Shown here: positions 27,351 to 35,629 of the stretch, one piece after another | Layout: each line of letters opens with the position of its first letter | How positions within the stretch are numbered: position 1 is the stretch's first letter | Assembly (NCBI GenBank): GCA_019636035.1 | Contig: JAHBYI010000001.1 | Location: forward strand, 675,508-739,507 | Length of the DNA: 64,000 nt | Direction of reading: 5' to 3' | Source: Candidatus Paracaedibacteraceae bacterium | GTDB lineage: Bacteria > Pseudomonadota > Alphaproteobacteria > Paracaedibacterales > Paracaedibacteraceae | Position numbers and translations under genes: made by a program | The notes under the pieces: generated by a model | The model's database searches: none | Seen by the model: the letters and a program-made list of their open reading frames with translations, nothing else | What the model was told of the DNA's origin: nothing

Positions 27351-28922
27351 TCACTCCCCCCGAAAAGCCCAGCGAATCCGCTTAGTCTTATTGGGGGTGA
27401 GTTGCCCCATAACCAAAAGCATTTGTGCCGGGTAACTGGTATCCAACATTTCAATGTGCATATCCGAGCAGTTGCTCATAAAAATCCAACGCTGATCATC
27501 GGGCGTTTCAATATAAATCTTTTTGCCGTGATGGGTGACTTTCATATCCGGATGAAAGACAAAACGTAGAGCAAACATGCCCGATACATGGGTTGATATA
27601 ATATCTTCGCCGCGAAAATCATATTCCTTATTGTTCAAATACAAACTGCGCGCTTGTGCAAAACTCCATGTGGGATGGTGGCTTTGGTATTCACCCTCAA
27701 TCAATGCCCCTTCGATGTGGGTTTTATTGTTGACCTGTAAATGGCCGTGCGATGATTTTAGGGCTTGGGCATATAGTCCTCGGTCTGATTGTAAAACTAC
27801 ATCAGCATAGGTAATAATGCGCCGTTTGGCTGAACTCCATTCAAAGTTGAAAATCCCTGTTCCTTCTTCAATATTGTTACAGGGGGAGCGGAGCAGGGTC
27901 GGTACTTTGTTAAAGAGAATAAGACCTGATTTTGCTGTGGCGCGTTCGTATCCCATTTCATTGGCATTTTGTGGGGGGCGACCACGTACATCAGATAGAG
28001 TGAGAGCCATATCAACAAGATTTGAGTTAATCTTTTGATAAGGGCCAAAACACGCGATCCCACCGTCCGTGTGGCGAAAGAGTCGAACCAGAGGAGCCAT
28101 TTTCTGAATAGCTTCGTGGATGGATTCCGGCAGGGATATAGCTGCTTGTCGGCATAAAGCTTTGAGGTCAATCAGCAAACGCATGATCATGAGTTGTAGG
28201 ATAGGGGAGCGGCTACAATGACCGCCATCTGCAAAGATTTGCTGGCGCACAAGTTTATCCAAATGGCGGATCAATCCGGGCAGACGATGGGTTTCATGGT
28301 TCAGGCAAATAAGGACATGGATTAAACCATGCAAAGCATAGAGTTTTTGTGCTGAGGTTGGAACATCCATCCAACTGCGAGATAAGTGGCGTGTTTGACG
28401 GTACAGACTCTTAAAAAATTGAGCGCGAAAACTATCATCAGCACTGGCACAAAAAAAGTCATAGAGACCAATCCAATTGCTCAGGCGATTTCCGATAATA
28501 TCAGGACGCCAAGCTAATGTTTTCCAGTCTTGATTGCGATCAATCCAGTTTAGGATTAACTGGCGAGCAGTGCGTCGTGCAATATTTTCGCCGTGGGCAC
28601 GTAAACCCCGAAGCCATTCAAAACTATGGAGTTCAGCCAGTGCAGATTGGGATAAATGCTTGGGGTACCACAGATGCTGAAGTAAGGCGGTTTCACTCCC
28701 GAGGATAAATTTCCCCTCGATGATTTGTCGTCCCTCTGTTAAGGATCCTGGCCAAGAGTCCGTTGGGATAATAGCAAGGTTACTCGTTCCTCGTCCGCGG
28801 AGGCTGAGGGAATATAAGGGGTTTTTTTGCCAAACAAGGCGGATTTTCTGATTAACGCTTTGAATTAGCCCTGACTTGTCAGGGGGTGTTGGCCATTGCT
28901 GGAGATGGAGATAGGCACTCAT
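27351..28922 (-). CDS. Heparinase II/III family protein
   Basis: A 523-aa protein with the N-terminal helical (alpha/alpha toroid) region (about residues 90-290) and the C-terminal heparinase II/III-like beta-sandwich, recognisable from GGIACFGPY, YERATAKSGLILFN and SSHGHLQVNNKTHIEGALIEGEYQSHHPTWSFAQARSLYL-type strands. Alphaproteobacteria commonly carry such a gene next to rpe and htpX; the substrate is unknown but presumed a uronic-acid polysaccharide. It lacks a clear signal peptide, which makes an intracellular or periplasmic non-Sec role uncertain. It starts 3 bp after rpe. Confidence 0.85.
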   Translation of the reverse strand: MSAYLHLQQWPTPPDKSGLIQSVNQKIRLVWQKNPLYSLSLRGRGTSNLAIIPTDSWPGSLTEGRQIIEGKFILGSETALLQHLWYPKHLSQSALAELHSFEWLRGLRAHGENIARRTARQLILNWIDRNQDWKTLAWRPDIIGNRLSNWIGLYDFFCASADDSFRAQFFKSLYRQTRHLSRSWMDVPTSAQKLYALHGLIHVLICLNHETHRLPGLIRHLDKLVRQQIFADGGHCSRSPILQLMIMRLLIDLKALCRQAAISLPESIHEAIQKMAPLVRLFRHTDGGIACFGPYQKINSNLVDMALTLSDVRGRPPQNANEMGYERATAKSGLILFNKVPTLLRSPCNNIEEGTGIFNFEWSSAKRRIITYADVVLQSDRGLYAQALKSSHGHLQVNNKTHIEGALIEGEYQSHHPTWSFAQARSLYLNNKEYDFRGEDIISTHVSGMFALRFVFHPDMKVTHHGKKIYIETPDDQRWIFMSNCSDMHIEMLDTSYPAQMLLVMGQLTPNKTKRIRWAFRGE

Positions 28923-28925
28923 GAT

Positions 28926-29582
28926 TTAATTATCCCCTCTTAATCCAGAAATTACAGTTGCATAGTGTTCTGAAGATTGTCCGAAAATCGCAGCACCGGC
29001 AACAAGAGCTGTGGCTCCTGCGGCAATCGCACTTTTGGCTGTGGACAGATTAATGCCACCGTCAACCTCTAAATCAATGGTGCGTCCCGACTGGTCAATC
29101 ATCTGTCGAATATCTGTAATTTTCGAGGTCACTTCAGGAATGTAATTTTGTCCGCCAAATCCCGGATTCACAGACATCACTAAAATTAAATCAACAAGGG
29201 GAATGAGCGGCTCTATCATCGATGCCGGTGTGCCCGGATTCAAGGCTATCCCCGCTTTGATGCCATAGCTTTTAATGTCAGAGAGTACACGGTGAGTATG
29301 AATGTCCGCATCGGGATGAACCGTGATGATGCTTGCCCCGGCTTCGGCAAAGGCTTTAATGTGGGGTTGGGCTGGTGCGATCATTAAATGCACATCGATC
29401 GGTAAGTTTGTTGTGGATCGTACGGCTTTGACCAAAGCAGGGCCATAGGTAATATTAGGCACATACCGGCCATCCATGACGTCTACGTGGATCCAGTCGG
29501 CACCGGCTTGTTCGATGGCACTCAGATCACGGCCTAAATTTAAAATATCTGCTGATAAAATAGAGGGTGCAATTTTAATCAT
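28926..29582 (-). CDS. rpe: Ribulose-phosphate 3-epimerase
   Basis: Interconverts ribulose-5-phosphate and xylulose-5-phosphate in the pentose phosphate pathway. The 218-aa TIM barrel has IAPSILSADILNLG, WIHVDVMDGRYVPNIT, DVHLMI, VMSVNPGFGGQ and LEVDGGIN, containing the metal ligands and catalytic aspartates. It lies 2 bp downstream of htpX and 3 bp upstream of the heparinase gene. Confidence 0.96.
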   Translation of the reverse strand: MIKIAPSILSADILNLGRDLSAIEQAGADWIHVDVMDGRYVPNITYGPALVKAVRSTTNLPIDVHLMIAPAQPHIKAFAEAGASIITVHPDADIHTHRVLSDIKSYGIKAGIALNPGTPASMIEPLIPLVDLILVMSVNPGFGGQNYIPEVTSKITDIRQMIDQSGRTIDLEVDGGINLSTAKSAIAAGATALVAGAAIFGQSSEHYATVISGLRGDN

Positions 29583-29584
29583 AA

Positions 29585-30484
29585 CTATCCCCAGGGTCCT
29601 TTGTTTTTTATTATTGTTTTGGGTTGATTGATTTCAAGGTGTGACAACCGCTTAATGCGATTGGCTGTTGTTGGGTGAGTTGAAAATAAATTATCCATCC
29701 CCCCATGAACGAGTGGATTGATAATAAAGAGGTGGGCAGTTGCAGGGTTTTCTTCGGCAATTGGATTATCAATGCGATGGGTTGCTTGTTCGATCTTGCG
29801 GAGAGCAGAAGCTAAGGCTTTAGGATCGCCACAGATATGGGCACCTATTGCATCTGCTGAATATTCACGGGTTCGTGATATCGCCATTTGGACGAGCATG
29901 GCTGCCATGGGAGCCAGAATCATAACAATCAAATGCACGATCGCGCCATGGGATTTATGGTTATCAGAACGGTGGCTGGTAAACAAAAAGGGGAGTTGTG
30001 CGAGGTATCCAATGGCACCGGCTAGGGTTGCCGTGATTGTCATCGTCAGAGTATCGCGGTTGGCAATGTGGGCAAGTTCATGGGCGATAACGCCGGCGAT
30101 TTCTTGCGAATCTAAAAGACGGAGAAGACCCGTTGAAACAGCAACAGCTGCATGGTCAGGGTTGCGACCTGTGGCAAACGCATTGGGCTGGTCTGAATCG
30201 ATGATGTAAACGCGTGGTGTGGGAAGATCTGCGCGTTGTGCCAAGGTTTGAACGATACGGTACAGATCAGGATGTGTTTGGGCGGAACTTTCTTGAGCAC
30301 CGTACATCCGTAAGACAAGTTTATCGGAATTCCAATACGCATAAAAATTCATGAGTCCGGCCAAAACAAGGGCAAAAAGTGCGCCACGGGGGCCTGCGAT
30401 GAGATGGCCTATAGCAATAAACAACCCGGCAATCACAGCAATCAGAATAAAGGTGCGAGGATTGTTCATTTTTAGGTTGGCCAT
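29585..30484 (-). CDS. htpX: Protease HtpX (zinc-dependent membrane protease)
   Basis: Inner-membrane quality-control protease of 299 aa. Two N-terminal membrane helices are followed by the zinc motif HELAH (in GVIAHELAHIANRD), two more hydrophobic segments, and SRTREYSADAIGA with the third zinc ligand. It complements HflKC/DegP in handling misfolded envelope proteins. It is the first gene of htpX-rpe-heparinase and is divergent from the DUF1674 gene, a neighbourhood found across alphaproteobacteria. Confidence 0.94.
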   Translation of the reverse strand: MANLKMNNPRTFILIAVIAGLFIAIGHLIAGPRGALFALVLAGLMNFYAYWNSDKLVLRMYGAQESSAQTHPDLYRIVQTLAQRADLPTPRVYIIDSDQPNAFATGRNPDHAAVAVSTGLLRLLDSQEIAGVIAHELAHIANRDTLTMTITATLAGAIGYLAQLPFLFTSHRSDNHKSHGAIVHLIVMILAPMAAMLVQMAISRTREYSADAIGAHICGDPKALASALRKIEQATHRIDNPIAEENPATAHLFIINPLVHGGMDNLFSTHPTTANRIKRLSHLEINQPKTIIKNKGPWG

Positions 30485-30549
30485 CCATAAGAGAATATTT
30501 ATACTAGTTTCAGTATAGCAAAACCCATCTTAAAAGTTAAGTTTTCCCC

Positions 30550-30687
30550 ATGCCCGATCCACAAGTTAACGACACTGAACAAAAGGCTGAAAACCCTCAA
30601 CCTGCTGATGAATCGGCAGAGGTAGAAAAAGTAGAGCCAACACGGTATGGAGATTGGGAAAAGAATGGACGATGCGTTGACTTCTGA
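30550..30687 (+). CDS. DUF1674 / SDHAF4-like succinate dehydrogenase assembly factor
   Basis: A 45-aa ORF from the ATG at 30550. The N-terminal half is acidic and variable; the C-terminus EPTRYGDWEKNGRCVDF is the conserved DUF1674/SDHAF4 signature. The mitochondrial homologue helps load flavinylated SdhA into complex II. It is divergent from htpX, as in many alphaproteobacteria, and its 3' end overlaps the start of ccmA by 23 bp. Confidence 0.85.
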   Translation: MPDPQVNDTEQKAENPQPADESAEVEKVEPTRYGDWEKNGRCVDF

Positions 30688-31234
30688 GGTCTTATTAAGC
30701 CTTAAAGATCTGTCCGTTTTTCGGGATGATGATCCTGTTCTTGTCAATTTCTCGTTGTGCGTTCGCCCCGGAGATTGGGTTGTAATCCGAGGGCGTAATG
30801 GTTGTGGCAAGTCTACGCTTCTCAAGGCTATTGTTGGTCTTATTCCGCCGACCGCCGGTTCAGTATCTGTGTCGCCGTATGCTTATTTGGGACATGGGAA
30901 TGGTTTGCGTGAGCAAATGACCGTTGGCCAACAATTGATGTTTTTGTGTGATTGGTTTGAGGTGCCTCTTAAACCAACACCGGTTGACCATTTGTGGGAC
31001 CTTTCTGCTCATCAACTCTCAGCAGGCCTCAAGCGGCAACTTGCCTTGAGTCAGTTTATTCTGTGTCAACGCCCACTTTGGATCATGGATGAGCCCCTCG
31101 ATAATCTGGATGCTCATGCCCGTGCATTTTTTACAACCCTGATGCAGAGCCATATTGCAAGTGGTGGTGCCATTCTGCAAACCAGCCATGATCCTGTTAA
31201 CGACAAGAACGTGATCGACATTGATTTGATTTAA
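30665..31234 (+). CDS. ccmA: Heme exporter ATPase CcmA
   Basis: ATPase of the CcmABCD complex that releases holo-CcmE during cytochrome c maturation. The 189-aa protein has Walker A GRNGCGKST, the CcmA-type signature LSAGLKRQLALS, Walker B LWIMDEPLDNLD and switch His in QTSHDP. I prefer the ATG at 30665 over one at 30647; both lie inside the preceding small gene. It is separated by about 24 kb from ccmBCDE in this window. Confidence 0.9.
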   Translation: MDDALTSEVLLSLKDLSVFRDDDPVLVNFSLCVRPGDWVVIRGRNGCGKSTLLKAIVGLIPPTAGSVSVSPYAYLGHGNGLREQMTVGQQLMFLCDWFEVPLKPTPVDHLWDLSAHQLSAGLKRQLALSQFILCQRPLWIMDEPLDNLDAHARAFFTTLMQSHIASGGAILQTSHDPVNDKNVIDIDLI

Positions 31235-31236
31235 AC

Positions 31237-31322
31237 TCCAAAAAAGTTATACTTTTATGGAGGTTCATCCAGAAAAGTTTAACTTATATTGACGTTCATC
31301 CAAAAAAGTTTAACTTATATTG
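31237..31322. repeat. Short tandem direct repeats at the edge of a truncated gene
   Basis: Two 29-bp units (31263-31291 and 31294-31322, GTTCATCCA..AAAGTTTAACTT..) differ at one position and are spaced 31 bp apart. A more degenerate third unit (31237-31260) precedes them. They begin just after ccmA and run directly into the truncated ATPase fragment, marking a rearrangement boundary. Confidence 0.75.
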
Positions 31323-32202
31323 CTCTTTTATTCTTTGTGGCTCTAGTCTAAGACGGTTAAAACATGGGGGAGCAAACCTTTTAGGCGGGCGTGCTTGGCG
31401 TCAGAATTTTACACCACTCTGTTTTCCGGAATTTCCCAAATTTGATCTGAAACGGATTCTCAATCATGGTTTATTGCCATCTCACTATTTATCACCCAAT
31501 CAACCATCGAGAGAGATGGAGGGGTATTTAGCTGATTATTTAATTCCGGAAGTTCAATGGGAGAGTCGTATTCGGCAATTAGATGCCTTTGGGCGTTTTT
31601 TGGAGGCCGTTGGTTTCTCGAATGGGGAACTTATGAACTTTTCAAATATAGCGCGAGAAACTGGGGTAAGTATCAAAACAGTTCAAGGATATGTTGAGCT
31701 TTTAGTTGATATGTTGGTTGGGCATCTTGTTTTTCCTTTTGCTAAAAGTGAGCGTCGACAACTGATTGTTAGTTCCCCGAAATTTTACTTCTTTGATACG
31801 GGTCTTATTCGGTTCTTGAAAGGGAATGCACCTATAGACTCTCTTAAGGGGTCTGAAGCAGGGCACGCTTTTGAACATTATCTCTTTTTAGAGCTCCTTG
31901 CTTATAAAGAGCTCAATCATAAACAAATTGATATCAAGTATTGGCGAACCAAAACGGGGCTTGAGGTTGACTTTATCTTAGCTAGAGGGACGATTGCGAT
32001 TGAAGCTAAAATATCAAGTCCGATCGAACGTCGAGACATCAAAGGGATAGTTGCGTTTTCAAAGGAACATCAGCCTCAAAGAAGTATTGTTGTTAGTCTT
32101 GAACCTCGTAAACGGGTCATGAATATCGATGACGTTAAGATCGAAGTTTTCCCTATAGAGGAGTTCTTGGCTGATTTATGGGAAGGAAAAATTATCCCTT
32201 AA
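31321..32202 (+). pseudogene. 5'-truncated AAA ATPase with DUF4143 domain
   Basis: From 31321 the frame reads CSFILCGSSLRRLKHGGANLLGGRA, which matches the sensor-1 part of the DUF4143 ATPase family, then continues through LNHGLLPSHYL, a winged-helix segment and the C-terminal DUF4143 nuclease-like domain (YFFDTGLIRFLKG, GHAFEHYLFLEL, YWRTKTGLEVDFIL). The N-terminal part with Walker A and B is missing, and no start codon fits; the frame is open only back to a TGA at 31222. A TTG at 31474 could initiate a shorter 242-aa remnant. The gene was cut at the direct repeats. Full-length relatives are about 380-400 aa and of unclear function. Confidence 0.8.
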
Positions 32203-32286
32203 ATTCAACTAACGCGACTCTATAGTCGAATTAAATAATTCAAACTATACAATCCTTGCAACCGTATTGATAAATCAGGTATTTTA

Positions 32287-32331
32287 ATACCAAGCCCCAT
32301 TTTACTTAAGTTAATCTGGGATTTGGTATAA
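32287..32331. repeat. Dispersed palindromic repeat, copy 1
   Basis: ATACCAA...TTGGTATAA arms surround a core TAAGTTAATCTGG. The reverse complement of 49554-49596 has the same arms and the core TAAGTTAATCTGG, so these are two copies of one mobile-like element about 45 bp long. This copy lies between the ATPase remnant and prfB. Confidence 0.65.
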
Positions 32332-32364
32332 GACGAAATAGCCGACCTATCTAAGGAATTAATA

Positions 32365-33474
32365 ATGCGTGCCGAAGTCGACAGTGCAGCGAAACTGATT
32401 GAGCAAAATCTAAATTTGATTAAACGTCATCTCGAATGGGATAAAGCCTTGGCACGTTTGGATGATTTGAATCAACAGGCTGAGTCGCCGACATTGTGGG
32501 ATGATGCGCCGTCTGCCCAGAAAATCTTGAAAGAACGAGAGGTTTTGACGAACGCCATTGGGAAGATCAAAGCATTACGCCAACGCCTTGACGATAATAT
32601 CGGCCTTATTGAGTTGGGTGAACTCGAGGGTGATGAGAGTATCGTTCAAGAAGCTGAACAAGGTATTTTTGATCTTCAAAAAGAGTGTGGTCGCCTGCAA
32701 CTTGAGACACTCCTTTCCGGTGAGGCAGATGCTAACAATTGCTTTATCGAAATTAATGCCGGGGCAGGGGGAACTGAGGCGCAAGACTGGACACATATGT
32801 TGGCGCGTATGTACAGCCGTTGGGCTGAATCAAAGAAGTATAAACTTGAGCTTATCGATGAAAATCCAGGTGACGAAGCCGGCCTGAAATCCATCACGGT
32901 CAAGGTTTCCGGGTTCCAAGCTTATGGTTGGATGAAGACAGAGAGTGGCGTACATCGATTGGTACGGATTTCACCTTTTGACTCCAATGCTCGTCGCCAT
33001 ACCAGTTTTGCGTCCGTGTGGGTTTATCCTGAGATTGATGATTCTATTGACATTGTTGTTGAGGAAAAAGACTTGCGGATTGATACCTATCGTGCGTCAG
33101 GTGCGGGCGGTCAGCACGTTAACAAAACCGAAAGCGCGATTCGAATCACGCACTTACCAACCAATATTGCAGTGCAATGTCAAAATGATCGCTCGCAACA
33201 TCGCAACCGCGCCCAAGCCATGTCGATGCTCAAAGCGCGTTTGTATGAACTGGAGCTTCGTAAACGGGAAGAAGCAGCCATGGCGACGTCAGCCAGCAAA
33301 ACTGACATTGGCTGGGGGCACCAGATTCGCTCATATGTATTGCAACCCTATCAAATGGTCAAAGACTTGCGAACAGGTGTTGAAAAAGGCAATGCGCAAG
33401 GTGTTCTTGATGGTGATTTGGATGATTACCTCGAGGCTGCTTTGTCCCAGAGAATTGGCGGCCTTGAAGATTAG
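32365..33474 (+). CDS. prfB: Peptide chain release factor 2
   Basis: Recognises UGA and UAA codons and releases the peptide. The 369-aa protein has the SPF tripeptide (RISPFDSNARRHTSF) for stop-codon reading and the GGQ motif (SGAGGQHVNKT) for hydrolysis. It is one uninterrupted frame, so the autoregulatory +1 frameshift found in many bacteria is absent, as usual in alphaproteobacteria. It is followed by the SRP RNA. Confidence 0.96.
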   Translation: MRAEVDSAAKLIEQNLNLIKRHLEWDKALARLDDLNQQAESPTLWDDAPSAQKILKEREVLTNAIGKIKALRQRLDDNIGLIELGELEGDESIVQEAEQGIFDLQKECGRLQLETLLSGEADANNCFIEINAGAGGTEAQDWTHMLARMYSRWAESKKYKLELIDENPGDEAGLKSITVKVSGFQAYGWMKTESGVHRLVRISPFDSNARRHTSFASVWVYPEIDDSIDIVVEEKDLRIDTYRASGAGGQHVNKTESAIRITHLPTNIAVQCQNDRSQHRNRAQAMSMLKARLYELELRKREEAAMATSASKTDIGWGHQIRSYVLQPYQMVKDLRTGVEKGNAQGVLDGDLDDYLEAALSQRIGGLED

Positions 33475-33512
33475 CACAAGACAAACCTTTTGAGGTTTGC
33501 TATAGTCCAAAG

Positions 33513-33606
33513 TGGAAGGTTGTGCGGGCGGCTCCTTTGCTCATCTGGTCAGGGTCGGAAGACAGCAGCCAAGGTGAAGGCTCGGTCGGGTCGTATCAAC
33601 CTTCCA
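33513..33606 (+). ncRNA. ffs: Signal recognition particle RNA (4.5S type)
   Basis: Ends TGGAAGGTTG (33513-33522) and CAACCTTCCA (33597-33606) pair. The apical SRP hallmark is present: GGTCAGGGTCGGAAGACAGC at 33547-33566, followed by AGCC, with the GGAA tetraloop and the asymmetric internal loop that binds Ffh. It sits directly upstream of dnaX, the common ffs-dnaX-ybaB order. Exact transcript ends are inferred from the terminal helix. Confidence 0.92.
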
Positions 33607-33634
33607 CGACTTTTAACAGGAGCGACTCATTCTC

Positions 33635-35251
33635 ATGACCGAATCTGCTATCAATTATCGTGTTTTAGCTCGTAAGTACCGCCCTCAGACCATGTCTGAA
33701 TTAGTAGGGCAGGAATTACTTGTCAAAACCTTGACGCAGGCAATTGAGGCTAATCGGTTGCCGCATGCGTTTGTTCTGCACGGTATTCGCGGTGTTGGTA
33801 AGACCACAACAGCCCGTATTCTGGCCAAGGCTTTGAACTGTCAGGGGGCTGACGGTCAGGGTGGTTCAACGGCTGATCCGTGTGGTGTTTGTTCCTCGTG
33901 TATTGCCATTACAGAAGATCGGCATTTGGATGTCATTGAAATGGATGCGGCTAGTCGCACCGGTGTTGATGATATCCGTGAAATAACCGAATCTGCCCGT
34001 TATAAGGCTGTGAATGGTCGTTATAAAATATTTATCATTGACGAAGTTCATATGCTCTCAAAAAGTGCGTTTAACGCACTCTTAAAGACATTAGAAGAAC
34101 CACCGCCCCACGTAAAATTTATTTTTGCAACAACTGAGCTTAAGAAGATTCCGGAGACTGTTTTATCGCGGTGCATGAAGTTTGACTTAGCACGTATTAC
34201 GCCACAAACCTTGTTTGATTATTTTAAAGGGATTTGTGCTAAGGAAGCAGCCACAATTGAGGACGAAGCTTTGTCTCTTTTGGTGCGTGCTGCTGACGGG
34301 TCGGCTCGTGATGGATTATCTTTGTTGGATCAAGCAATTTCGTTGTCTCAAAGTAACGTAACAACGGACATTGTTAAGAATATGTTGGGTGTCGTTGATC
34401 GGGGACGCCTGTTTATTCTGTTAACGTTGTTGATGGAAGGGAAAGTTGCCGAAGCGGTTGCCGAAGTGCGGGATCTTTATACGCGTGGGAGTGAAGCGAC
34501 TGTTTTGTTGTACGATCTTTTAGATTTGGTCTATTGGGTGACGAGTCTCAAGATCAATCGATCTTTGATGACAGATGTAACGTGGCCGGAATCTGATCGG
34601 CGGGACGGTGCGACTTTGGCGGATAAATTATCCATGCCTGTCTTAATGCGAGCTTGGCAAGTTCTATCCAAGGGGTATGAAGAGGTCATGCGATCTCCTT
34701 TGCCTAATCAAGCCGTTGAAATGGTTTTGATTCGATTAGCTTATCTGAGTGATTTGCCTTCTGCTGAGGATTTATTGAAATTGACCTCTGGTGGGAATAC
34801 GGGCGGAATGATACCAACACCGCGTGTGGCTGCTCCGAAACATGAATCTCAACCATCGATTCAGACGGCAGCACAGCCTACAAATCCGATCACAAGTTTC
34901 CAAGATTTATTGCGTTTTGTTGCATCGGCACGCGAACCTATTCTTTACAGTCATTTGATGCAAGATGTCCACCTGGTTTCCTTTGATGTTGGCGCACTGG
35001 TTGTCCGTTTGGGAGCTAAAGCCCCGACAACGTTGCCAAGTCAGTTGGAGACATTGCTGACACGTCAAACAGGTCAATCTTGGGTGGTGACGGTGGTAAC
35101 GGATGGCGGAGCAGAAACCGTTGTTGAGCAAAATAAAAAACAGGCTCAGCAAATGGAACAAGCTGCTCTTGACCACCCTTTTATCAAAGAAATGATGGCT
35201 CAGTTCCCTGGGCTAGTTGCCAAAGTTGAACGGCAAGAAACAATCCACTAA
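33635..35251 (+). CDS. dnaX: DNA polymerase III subunit gamma/tau
   Basis: Clamp-loader ATPase of the replisome, 538 aa. Walker [14 protein letters not shown] (about residues 48-60), a zinc-binding cluster with CGVCSSC, Walker [11 protein letters not shown], the SRC sensor-1/arginine finger motif ([11 protein letters not shown]) and a C-terminal tau-like region follow in the usual order. CAGGAG precedes the start. It is followed by ybaB. Confidence 0.94.
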   Translation: MTESAINYRVLARKYRPQTMSELVGQELLVKTLTQAIEANRLPHAFVLHGIRGVGKTTTARILAKALNCQGADGQGGSTADPCGVCSSCIAITEDRHLDVIEMDAASRTGVDDIREITESARYKAVNGRYKIFIIDEVHMLSKSAFNALLKTLEEPPPHVKFIFATTELKKIPETVLSRCMKFDLARITPQTLFDYFKGICAKEAATIEDEALSLLVRAADGSARDGLSLLDQAISLSQSNVTTDIVKNMLGVVDRGRLFILLTLLMEGKVAEAVAEVRDLYTRGSEATVLLYDLLDLVYWVTSLKINRSLMTDVTWPESDRRDGATLADKLSMPVLMRAWQVLSKGYEEVMRSPLPNQAVEMVLIRLAYLSDLPSAEDLLKLTSGGNTGGMIPTPRVAAPKHESQPSIQTAAQPTNPITSFQDLLRFVASAREPILYSHLMQDVHLVSFDVGALVVRLGAKAPTTLPSQLETLLTRQTGQSWVVTVVTDGGAETVVEQNKKQAQQMEQAALDHPFIKEMMAQFPGLVAKVERQETIH

Positions 35252-35264
35252 GGAGTTTTATTCC

Positions 35265-35585
35265 ATGAAAAATATCGGACAATTGATGAAACAAGCTCAG
35301 CAAATGCAGCAAAAAATGGCTGAGATGCAGGCTAAGATGGATGCTATGGAGATCACAGGATCAGCTGGGGCTGGCCTTGTACAAATTACCATTACGGGCA
35401 AAAGTGAAATGAAAGCCTTGAAAATTGATCCCTCTTTGGTTGACCCGCAAGAAGTTGAAGTTCTCGAAGATTTAATTATCGCAGCCTTTAACGATGCCAA
35501 AGGAAAACAAGAAACCTTAATGGCGGATGAGATGGGCAAAGTCACCGGTGGCATGAATATCCCGGGTATGAAATTGCCATTCTGA
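35265..35585 (+). CDS. ybaB: Nucleoid-associated protein YbaB/EbfC
   Basis: A 106-aa DNA-binding dimer protein with [20 protein letters not shown] at the N-terminus and the [25 protein letters not shown] core. I start at the ATG at 35265, preceded by AAGGAG; an upstream in-frame ATG lies inside dnaX. The dnaX-ybaB pair is conserved, though the usual recR does not follow here. Confidence 0.93.
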   Translation: MKNIGQLMKQAQQMQQKMAEMQAKMDAMEITGSAGAGLVQITITGKSEMKALKIDPSLVDPQEVEVLEDLIIAAFNDAKGKQETLMADEMGKVTGGMNIPGMKLPF

Positions 35586-35629
35586 GATCTGAAGAGCCGT
35601 TGGGAATAAGAGAACTCCTCAGGACAAAA

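Noticed and set aside
31237..31322. CRISPR-like array
   Set aside because: Units are separated by only 2 bp, so there is no spacer; they are plain direct repeats.
32365..33474. Programmed frameshift in prfB
   Set aside because: The gene reads as one frame with no TGA near codon 25.
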